The notes under the pieces are model-generated. The model was not told the DNA's origin, did no database searches, and saw only the letters and a list, made by a program, of their open reading frames with translations. Made by a program: the position numbers and the translations under genes. This document shows positions 1 to 5,035 of a stretch of DNA of 6,954 nucleotides, in pieces; the first letter of the stretch is position 1, and each line of letters begins with the position of its first letter. The DNA lies in the NCBI GenBank assembly GCA_947428535.1, contig CANEMG010000048.1, positions 1 to 6,954 on the forward strand. The letters run 5' to 3'. Source of the DNA: an uncultured Clostridium sp. (lineage in GTDB: Bacteria > Bacillota > Clostridia > TANB77 > CAG-508).

Positions 1-657
1 ATGAACATAGGAGAAAAAATATATGAATTAAGAAAATCAAAAAATTTGTCACAAGAAGAAGTGGCAGAAAAACTAAATGTTACTAGACAAACAGTATCAA
101 AATGGGAAACAAATCAAAGTACACCTGATTTTGATAAAATAGTTCCATTATGTGAATTGTTTGAAATAAGTACAGATGAATTATTAAAAGGAGAAAAACA
201 AGAGAAAAGCAATAAAATAGAAGAAGATATAGTTGAAAAAAAGCCGATGACAAAAGAAGAAATAAAAAGAAAAAGAGCTGAAGTAATAAGTACATCAGTA
301 TTTACTTATATAGTAGCAGTAGCACTATTTATTTTAGCTATTGAAATGATAGACATAAATGAAATAATAATTGTGTCAATTTTTCTTTGTGTAATAGCTT
401 GGCCAACTGCTAGAATAATAAAACATTTTATTTCTGCTCCAAAGTTTGAGGAAACAAGAGAAGAAAAAAGAGAACAAATGATTATAAAAGAAATAAATTC
501 AATAATTGGAGTTGTTTCAACAATAATATACTTTTTTGTAAGTTTTACAACCATGGCATGGCATATAAGTTGGATAATTTTTATTATAGGTGGTTTAATT
601 AGTGAAATAGTTAAATTGATATTTTTATTAAAGGAGGAATACTCTGATGAAAAATAA
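1..657 (+). CDS. XRE-family HTH regulator with C-terminal membrane domain
   Basis: This is a 218-residue protein. Residues about 5-62 form a textbook Cro/C1-type DNA-binding domain; the helix-turn-helix covers about residues 17-36, with SQEEVAEKLNVTRQTVSKWE as its core. A charged Lys/Glu-rich linker (about 64-94) leads to a membrane part with four likely helices at about 95-117, 120-140, 164-184 and 189-210. The N-terminus should be cytoplasmic, so this is a membrane-tethered transcription regulator. The window opens on the ATG, so its ribosome binding site and promoter are not visible and an earlier start cannot be excluded. Its 3' end overlaps the next gene by 11 nt, which argues for translational coupling and a shared function. 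The regulated genes and signal are unknown; autoregulation of this operon is an inference from similar gene pairs. Confidence 0.85.
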   Translation: MNIGEKIYELRKSKNLSQEEVAEKLNVTRQTVSKWETNQSTPDFDKIVPLCELFEISTDELLKGEKQEKSNKIEEDIVEKKPMTKEEIKRKRAEVISTSVFTYIVAVALFILAIEMIDINEIIIVSIFLCVIAWPTARIIKHFISAPKFEETREEKREQMIIKEINSIIGVVSTIIYFFVSFTTMAWHISWIIFIIGGLISEIVKLIFLLKEEYSDEK

Positions 658-1432
658 AGGAGTGATAATAATTTTAATAGTTATTTTATCAATTTTAGTA
701 ATAGGATTAACAGTGTTTTTATATATGTATTTAACAGGTAGAATGGGAAATTCATTTTTTACAGGAGGATTTTCAGAATCTGAAAATATAATATTTGATC
801 AAATATATACAGAAGATATAAAAGATTTAGAAATAAAATCAGCTGCTGGAGATATCACTTTTGAAAAAAGTACAGATGAAAATATTCGAGTAGTTGTCTA
901 TGGAAAAGATAAAAATAATTTAGAAGTAACATTAAAAGATGATAATTTAGAAGTTGACTATTCAGTAAATCATACAGTATTTAACTTTGGTGTAGTTTTA
1001 AATGATATAATAATCTATATACCAGAGAATTATTCAAATTATATAAATATAAAAGCAAATTATGGAGATATAAAAATAATAGATTTAGAAAATACAACAA
1101 TAAATATAGAAGAAGATTGCGGAGATATTGAACTAGGAAAAATAAGAAATGCTGAAATTGACAATTCGTATGGCGACATAAAAATTGATACAGTATTAAA
1201 TAAATGCAAAATAAAAAATGATTGTGGAAATATAAAAATAAATAATTTGCAAATACAAGAAGAATCAAGCATAGAGTCATCTTTAGGTGATGTAAAAATT
1301 GGTAACATGAATGATATTTATGTAGATGCTAAAACGGATTTAGGGGATTTAAAAATAAATACTAATAACAGATATTCTGAAACTATATTAAGAATAAAAA
1401 ATAGTTGTGGAGATATAAAAATAGAAAATTAA
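647..1432 (+). CDS. Membrane-anchored DUF4097-like beta-solenoid protein
   Basis: This is a 261-residue protein with one N-terminal membrane helix (about residues 5-30) and no clear signal peptidase site, so it is probably an anchored extracytoplasmic protein. The rest is beta-rich, with a Gly-Asp/Asn-Ile/Val/Leu motif starting at residues 68, 140, 159, 176, 194, 214, 233 and 255. From 140 on, the period is about 17-22 residues, as in the putative-adhesin DUF4097/DUF4098 (YvlB-like) solenoids. Three repeats carry Cys just before the Gly (C158, C193, C254), and there is a further C187. The start is set by AAGGAGG at 631-637, nine bases before the ATG and inside the upstream regulator gene. In Firmicutes, DUF4097 proteins often sit beside small regulators and respond to envelope stress. 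That role is inferred here; no ligand or enzyme site is seen. Confidence 0.8.
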   Translation: MKNKGVIIILIVILSILVIGLTVFLYMYLTGRMGNSFFTGGFSESENIIFDQIYTEDIKDLEIKSAAGDITFEKSTDENIRVVVYGKDKNNLEVTLKDDNLEVDYSVNHTVFNFGVVLNDIIIYIPENYSNYINIKANYGDIKIIDLENTTINIEEDCGDIELGKIRNAEIDNSYGDIKIDTVLNKCKIKNDCGNIKINNLQIQEESSIESSLGDVKIGNMNDIYVDAKTDLGDLKINTNNRYSETILRIKNSCGDIKIEN

Positions 1433-1450
1433 AAGTTATATCTAGTTTTT

Positions 1451-1485
1451 TAAAAATATATGGTATATAATATCATATATTTTTA
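1451..1485. terminator. AT-rich inverted repeat, possible weak bidirectional terminator
   Basis: A perfect 12-bp inverted repeat, TAAAAATATATG (1451-1462) and CATATATTTTTA (1474-1485), continues inward through a G-T pair and three A-T pairs to a 3-base loop. It lies just after the DUF4097 gene and ends in a T-run on both strands, as bidirectional terminators do. The stem has only one G-C pair, so it would be weak. A TATAAT at 1466-1471 lies in its centre and could be the -10 box of csaA, but no good -35 box sits 16-18 bases upstream. Terminator, operator and promoter are all possible. Confidence 0.45.
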
Positions 1486-1505
1486 ATATTATAGGAGGTT
1501 AACAT

Positions 1506-1835
1506 ATGGCAACATTTGATGATTTTATGAAGATTGATATTAGAGTTGGTACTATTTTAAGTGCAAAAGTATTTGAAAAGGCAAGGAACCCAGCATATAT
1601 ATTAGAAATAGACTTTGGAGAAGAAATAGGAATAAAAAAATCATCTGCCCAAATTACGAAACTATACAAAACTGATGACTTGATAGGGAAACAAGTATTA
1701 GGAGTAGTAAATTTTCCACCTAGACAAATAGCTACATTCATGTCAGAAGTGCTAGTGCTTGGAACTTATAGCAAAGATGGTGTTATTTTAATTAAGCCAG
1801 ATAAAGAGGCAAAAAATGGAGATAAATTAGGATAA
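1506..1835 (+). CDS. csaA: CsaA-like tRNA-binding-domain protein / chaperone
   Basis: This 109-residue protein is almost exactly the length of Bacillus subtilis CsaA (about 110). It is a single OB-fold tRNA-binding domain of the type also found in MetRS and PheRS beta subunits. Recognisable family segments are DIRVGTI (about residues 11-17), the KARNPAY segment (25-31), KKSSAQIT (44-51), VVNFPPRQIATFMSEVLVLG (68-87) and the C-terminal NGDKLG. The start is supported by AGGAGG at 1494-1499, six bases before the ATG. CsaA in B. subtilis has chaperone activity and has been linked to protein export; members of the fold also bind tRNA. Which role applies here cannot be read from sequence. It stands alone between an inverted repeat and a new promoter, although it directly precedes two exported proteins. 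Confidence 0.92.
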   Translation: MATFDDFMKIDIRVGTILSAKVFEKARNPAYILEIDFGEEIGIKKSSAQITKLYKTDDLIGKQVLGVVNFPPRQIATFMSEVLVLGTYSKDGVILIKPDKEAKNGDKLG

Positions 1836-1840
1836 AACTG

Positions 1841-1870
1841 TTGACTAAATAGCACCGTATGTGCTAAAAT
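1841..1870 (+). promoter_or_regulatory. Sigma-A-type promoter of the cohesin/dockerin unit
   Basis: TTGACT (1841-1846) and TAAAAT (1865-1870) are separated by 18 bp, and the -10 is extended by TGC (1862-1864). A start site near 1877 would give an untranslated leader of about 70 nt before the ATG at 1947. The promoter begins six bases after the csaA stop codon, and no terminator with a T-run separates the two, so some read-through from csaA is possible. Confidence 0.75.
1850..1866. promoter_or_regulatory. Operator-like inverted repeat in the promoter spacer
   Basis: TAGCAC (1850-1855) and GTGCTA (1861-1866) are perfect inverted 6-mers around a 5-base centre, CGTAT. The repeat fills the space between the -35 and -10 boxes and overlaps the first bases of the -10, the usual place for a repressor site. 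The half-sites resemble the inner part of the HrcA/CIRCE half-site (TTAGCACTC), but the gap between arms is far shorter than in CIRCE, so HrcA is not claimed. No T-run follows, so it is not an intrinsic terminator. Confidence 0.5.
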
Positions 1871-1946
1871 AGAAATATCTAGGGTGTTTAAATAAAAATA
1901 TCCAAACCAAACAAAATAAAATACTAATTTAAGAAAGGAAAAGTTT

Positions 1947-3005
1947 ATGAAATCAAAAAAAATAATAATTACCTTTTTATTTTTTGCGATACTTGTATCA
2001 CAATTAATAGCAGCTACATTAGTGGCAAATTCTTATGCGACAGAAAGCAAAGTTGAAGAAAAATTTTTCTATAATCAATTTGATTTTAATAAAGGAATAC
2101 TAAATAATTCAATATACAATAGATATATTGGAAATGTAATTAATTCAAAAGAAAATTCAAATCCAACTTTTGCAACAACAATGGCAAAAAGTGCAGAAAA
2201 ACCAATATATTTTGGTGAAGAATTCGAAGTAAACGTAAGAGTAAGTGATTTAGTTAAAGTTGAAAAAGGATTAATAGTAGTATACGGAAAACTAAATTAT
2301 GATGAAAATGTATTAAGTTTAATTGAAATCGCTCCGCAAAAAGAATGGCAAATAACATATAACGAAAGAAACAAAGTATTTGTAATGGATAATGATGAAT
2401 TTATAAATAATGAAAATATTGGAGCAAATGACAGCATACTTAAATTAAAATTTAAAGTAAATGATACAATAACACAAGAAACTAATACATCAATTGAAAT
2501 TGTAGATATAAAAGGAAGTAATTCAAAAATTGATATATCTTCAGAAAATGCTAAATTAGATATATCTATCGTAGAAGAACCAGAAGAACCAATATTTAAT
2601 TCAGAAAAATATACTATAGAAGAAGACTATATTACAAGAATAGCACCAAATACAACTTTTGCAACTTTCAAATCTTATATAGAAACAAATCAAGAGTTAG
2701 TATTAAGAGATAGGGAAGGTAATTTATTAGATTTAGATTCTTATGAATTATCAACAAATATGACACTTACAGTAGGAAATAATAAAGTTTATACTTTAGT
2801 AGTTATAGCTGATATAGCAGATATCTATGGAAATGGGGAAGTCACAGTTACAGATTTAGCAAAACTTAAATTACATTATATAGGATTAGAACCATTAACA
2901 GGAGCAGCTTTAAAAGCAGCAGATATAAACGGAGATGGTGTAATAACAATAACAGATATAGCTCAAATAAAATTATATTTAACAGGATTGATGGAAATAA
3001 AATAA
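1947..3005 (+). CDS. Secreted cohesin-dockerin protein (adaptor scaffoldin-like)
   Basis: This is a 352-residue exported protein. Residues 1-31 form a signal peptide (KSKK, a hydrophobic core, cleavage likely after SYA at 31). After a spacer, about 84-208 is a cohesin-like beta domain with the GEEFEV entry strand (90-95), EKG (106-108), YDENVL (118-123) and a late LKFK strand (166-169). Residues 217-287 form a small beta module of the kind that precedes dockerins in gut Firmicutes proteins. Residues 289-348 are a type I-like dockerin with two calcium-loop/helix repeats. Repeat 2 is canonical (D326, N328, D330, D337); repeat 1 is degenerate, with Y294 at the second ligand position and N296 at the third. 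There is no catalytic module and no wall anchor. The likely role is a secreted linker, carrying one receptor and one plug. The start is supported by AGAAAGGAAA before the ATG. It is followed after 35 nt by a second cohesin gene, in one operon. Confidence 0.85.
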   Translation: MKSKKIIITFLFFAILVSQLIAATLVANSYATESKVEEKFFYNQFDFNKGILNNSIYNRYIGNVINSKENSNPTFATTMAKSAEKPIYFGEEFEVNVRVSDLVKVEKGLIVVYGKLNYDENVLSLIEIAPQKEWQITYNERNKVFVMDNDEFINNENIGANDSILKLKFKVNDTITQETNTSIEIVDIKGSNSKIDISSENAKLDISIVEEPEEPIFNSEKYTIEEDYITRIAPNTTFATFKSYIETNQELVLRDREGNLLDLDSYELSTNMTLTVGNNKVYTLVVIADIADIYGNGEVTVTDLAKLKLHYIGLEPLTGAALKAADINGDGVITITDIAQIKLYLTGLMEIK

Positions 3006-3040
3006 CTAATGAAAATAAATTAATGAAAAGAGGATAAAAT

Positions 3041-3805
3041 ATGAAAAAAATAGTAGTTTTAAGTTTAACATTATTAATGGTAATATGTTGTTTAGTAAAT
3101 TCAGTATATGCTATTTCATGCACAATGAATTTACAATTATCAAAAAGTGAAATCTCAAAAGGAGAAGAGTTTACAGTAGATATTATTTTAAAAGAAATTG
3201 ATGCTGAAAAAGGTGTTATAGCCTTAGGAGGTACAATTGAATATGATAAAAACGTTTTAGAATATGTAAATGTAGAAGGTCAAGGAAATTGGACTAAACC
3301 TTCTTATAATGATGCAAACGGAAAATTTGCATTAGATAGAAATGATGGATATGCAACAACAGAAGAGACAATTGCTAGATTTACTTTTAAAGCAAAAGAT
3401 ACTCTAAATGCAAATGACACAAAAATATCATTAAAAGGAGTAACAAGTTCAAATGGTGATACAGATATTTTCGCTACTGATGTTGCTACAACTATAAAAT
3501 TCAAAGAAACATCTTCAGGTTCTGATAAACCAAGCGGAAATGAAAACACAGTAAATAATTCAGTAAATAATTCAGGAAATAATAATAGTGCTAACAATAG
3601 TAATGCTTCTAAAAATTCAAGTACTACTATTAGAAATACAAACAAAACTATAGTAGCAAATACATCTGATAATTTAAAAAATGGAGTGTTACCAAATACA
3701 GGTACTACATCTATAGTATTTGGAATAATACTATTAGTAATAGCAGTTGCTTTGATAATATATTCTAGAATTAGAGTGATAGAAAAAGGAACATATGGTA
3801 AATAA
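3041..3805 (+). CDS. LPXTG wall-anchored cohesin protein (anchoring scaffoldin-like)
   Basis: This is a 254-residue surface protein. A signal peptide is cleaved probably after SVYA (residue 24). A single cohesin-like domain covers about residues 28-155 and shares GEEF, EKG-I and YD-NVL landmarks with the upstream protein in the same order. An Asn/Ser/Thr-rich flexible linker follows (about 156-205), then a classic sortase signal: LPNTG at 217-221, a hydrophobic helix (about 223-241) and a basic tail starting RIR. Sortase should cut between T220 and G221 and link the protein to peptidoglycan; no sortase gene is in the window. AGAGG at 3029-3033 supports the ATG. It should hold a dockerin partner at the cell surface, and the obvious nearby candidate is the dockerin of the preceding gene. 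C16 and C17 lie in the signal core but do not form a lipobox. Confidence 0.87.
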   Translation: MKKIVVLSLTLLMVICCLVNSVYAISCTMNLQLSKSEISKGEEFTVDIILKEIDAEKGVIALGGTIEYDKNVLEYVNVEGQGNWTKPSYNDANGKFALDRNDGYATTEETIARFTFKAKDTLNANDTKISLKGVTSSNGDTDIFATDVATTIKFKETSSGSDKPSGNENTVNNSVNNSGNNNSANNSNASKNSSTTIRNTNKTIVANTSDNLKNGVLPNTGTTSIVFGIILLVIAVALIIYSRIRVIEKGTYGK

Positions 3806-3830
3806 AATAAAACTTAATCTATTAAAATGT

Positions 3831-3867
3831 AAAGAGTAAAATTCTAAAATGGATTTTACTCTTTTTT
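3831..3867 (+). terminator. Strong intrinsic terminator of the cohesin operon
   Basis: The arms AAAGAGTAAAAT (3831-3842) and ATTTTACTCTTT (3853-3864) pair perfectly over 12 bp. The stem extends by a T-G and a C-G pair to a 6-base loop, and a run of six T follows at 3862-3867. It lies 25 bases after the stop codon and closes the two-gene unit. The A-rich 5' flank is short, so it acts mainly on the + strand. Confidence 0.9.
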
Positions 3868-3919
3868 GTATAAATTATAATTACTTCTCATATATTTTAA
3901 TAAAAAAGATAGGAGAAGA

Positions 3920-4861
3920 ATGATGATTATATCAATTGTCTTAATAGTTATAGGTTTTGTGTTTTTAATTAAAGGTGCTGACTTTTTAGTTGAAGGAGCA
4001 AGTCAAATTGCACAAAAATTTCATATACCAGAAATAATTATAGGTTTAACAATTATATCAATAGGAACATCAATGCCAGAATTATTTGTTAGTACAACAT
4101 CATCTTTAGAAGGACATTCAGATATGTCTATTGGCAATGTTGTAGGAAGCAATATTGTTAATTTGTTATTTATTTTAGGGACATCATCAATACTTAGTAA
4201 AATAAAAATAAAAAAAGAAACAAAATTTATCGAAATTCCAATATGTATAATAGTAACAATTATTTTTTTGATAATATGTAATTCAGGAAAATCTATAACA
4301 AGAGTAGAAGGAATATTTTTAATTTTCCTATTTACATTATTTATTTTATATACAATTTTTATGGCTTTAAAAAACAAGAATTTAGAATGTAAATCAGAAG
4401 TAAAAAATACAAGTACATTAAAGGATATTTTTAATATCATTTTAGGAATTGTTGCCTTGAAATTAGGAGGAGATTTAGCAGTAGATAATGCTGTTAATGT
4501 TGCGAATTATTTTGGTTTAAGTGAAAAAATAATTAGTATAACAATACTAGCAATTGGAACGAGTTTACCAGAATTAGTTACAAGTGTTTCTGCTGGAATA
4601 AAAGGTAAAACAGATATCGCAATTGGCAATATATTAGGTTCAAATATTTTTAATATACTTTTGATAATAGGGGTATCAGCTGTTATACAACCAATTACAT
4701 ACAATATAAGTTATAATAAAGATTTAGTAATTTTGCTAATTTCTACATTGTTATTATTAATTTATACAATTATTCCACCTAAAAATGAAATGGGAAAATT
4801 TAAGGGTATATTATATGTTTTTATTTATATAGAATATATAATTTGTTTATTATCTATTTAG
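3920..4861 (+). CDS. Sodium/calcium exchanger-family antiporter (YrbG-like, CaCA)
   Basis: This is a 313-residue, highly hydrophobic protein with about ten membrane helices in two inverted halves, as in the CaCA superfamily; YrbG-type members are about the same length. Both alpha-repeats are complete. The first has GTSMPE (49-54) and GNVVGSN (72-78); the second has GTSLPE (213-218) and GNILGSN (236-242). The paired Glu residues E54 and E218 are the expected ion-binding acids. A hydrophilic loop at about 150-167 separates the halves. It should exchange Ca2+ (or another cation) for Na+ or H+ across the cell membrane, but the ion preference cannot be read. Two ATGs are adjacent: AGGAG at 3911-3915 lies only 4 bases from 3920 but 7 from 3923, so the second may be the real start. 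A TATAAT at 3876-3881 may be its -10 box, with no convincing -35. Confidence 0.9.
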   Translation: MMIISIVLIVIGFVFLIKGADFLVEGASQIAQKFHIPEIIIGLTIISIGTSMPELFVSTTSSLEGHSDMSIGNVVGSNIVNLLFILGTSSILSKIKIKKETKFIEIPICIIVTIIFLIICNSGKSITRVEGIFLIFLFTLFILYTIFMALKNKNLECKSEVKNTSTLKDIFNIILGIVALKLGGDLAVDNAVNVANYFGLSEKIISITILAIGTSLPELVTSVSAGIKGKTDIAIGNILGSNIFNILLIIGVSAVIQPITYNISYNKDLVILLISTLLLLIYTIIPPKNEMGKFKGILYVFIYIEYIICLLSI

Positions 4862-4867
4862 TAAAAT

Positions 4868-4896
4868 TTGCTTTTTGCTCTAAAATAATATATAAT
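4868..4896 (+). promoter_or_regulatory. Candidate promoter of proC
   Basis: TTGCTT (4868-4873) and a consensus TATAAT (4891-4896) are separated by exactly 17 bp, with a start expected near 4903. The -35 matches consensus only in its first three bases. The first hairpin of the proC leader begins at 4906, almost at the predicted start, which supports the pairing of these two elements. Confidence 0.6.
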
Positions 4897-4905
4897 ATCA
4901 ACATA

Positions 4906-4999
4906 CGTTTTAAATTGGACAAAAATGTCATTTAAACGAAACAAAATGCTTTGCATTTTGAGTACTGGGGCTGTAACAATTAAAATTTAACAGCCCCAG
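4906..4999 (+). promoter_or_regulatory. Structured 5' leader of proC with three hairpins, class unknown
   Basis: Three consecutive hairpins can be drawn. Hairpin 1 (4906-4938) pairs CGTTT-AAAT with ATTTAAACG around a bulged T, then GACA (4918-4921) with TGTC (4926-4929) over an AAAA loop. Hairpin 2 (4942-4960) is CAAAATGC, TTT, GCATTTTG. Hairpin 3 pairs CTGGGGCTGT (4965-4974) with ACAGCCCCAG (4990-4999), a perfect 10-bp GC-rich stem in a very AT-rich region. No T-run follows, so it is not a terminator. The whole lies between a promoter and the proC ribosome binding site. I do not recognise a known riboswitch or T-box consensus. A dispersed palindromic repeat is the main alternative for hairpin 3. 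Confidence 0.55.
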
Positions 5000-5021
5000 C
5001 AACAAGTGTCCCGAAATGGTC

Positions 5022-5028
5022 AAAGGAG
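5022..5028 (+). promoter_or_regulatory. proC: Ribosome binding site that fixes the proC start
   Basis: AAAGGAG lies seven bases before the ATG at 5036. The frame is open back to a GTG at 5006, but that codon has no such site, and the ProC family begins right at the residues encoded from 5036. Confidence 0.85.
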
Positions 5029-5035
5029 AATAAAT

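Noticed and set aside
1850..1866. CIRCE element bound by HrcA
   Set aside because: The half-sites share TAGCAC/GTGCTA with CIRCE, but the outer and inner bases and the long spacer of CIRCE are missing.
3086..3091. Lipoprotein signal at the Cys pair of the anchored cohesin protein
   Set aside because: The residues before C16 and C17 do not form a lipobox, and a normal SVYA signal peptidase site plus an LPNTG wall anchor explain the protein.
3304..3645. Minus-strand frame opposite the cohesin gene
   Set aside because: Its hydrophobic stretches are the complement of the Asn/Ser-rich linker and beta strands; it is a composition shadow.
3506..3655. Tandem DNA repeat in the Asn/Ser-rich linker
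   Set aside because: The low complexity is irregular in codon order and length, so it is a flexible protein linker and not an ordered repeat array.
4965..4999. Terminator of the antiporter gene
   Set aside because: The stem is strong but is followed by CAACAAG, not a T-run, and it lies downstream of a likely proC promoter.
5006..5035. Upstream GTG start extending proC by 10 residues
   Set aside because: No ribosome binding site precedes it, whereas AAAGGAG precedes the ATG at 5036 and the Rossmann motif starts immediately after that ATG, as in the family.
4906..5035. T-box leader controlling proC
   Set aside because: No T-box-like conserved sequence, no terminator/antiterminator pair with a T-run, and the leader is short for a T-box.
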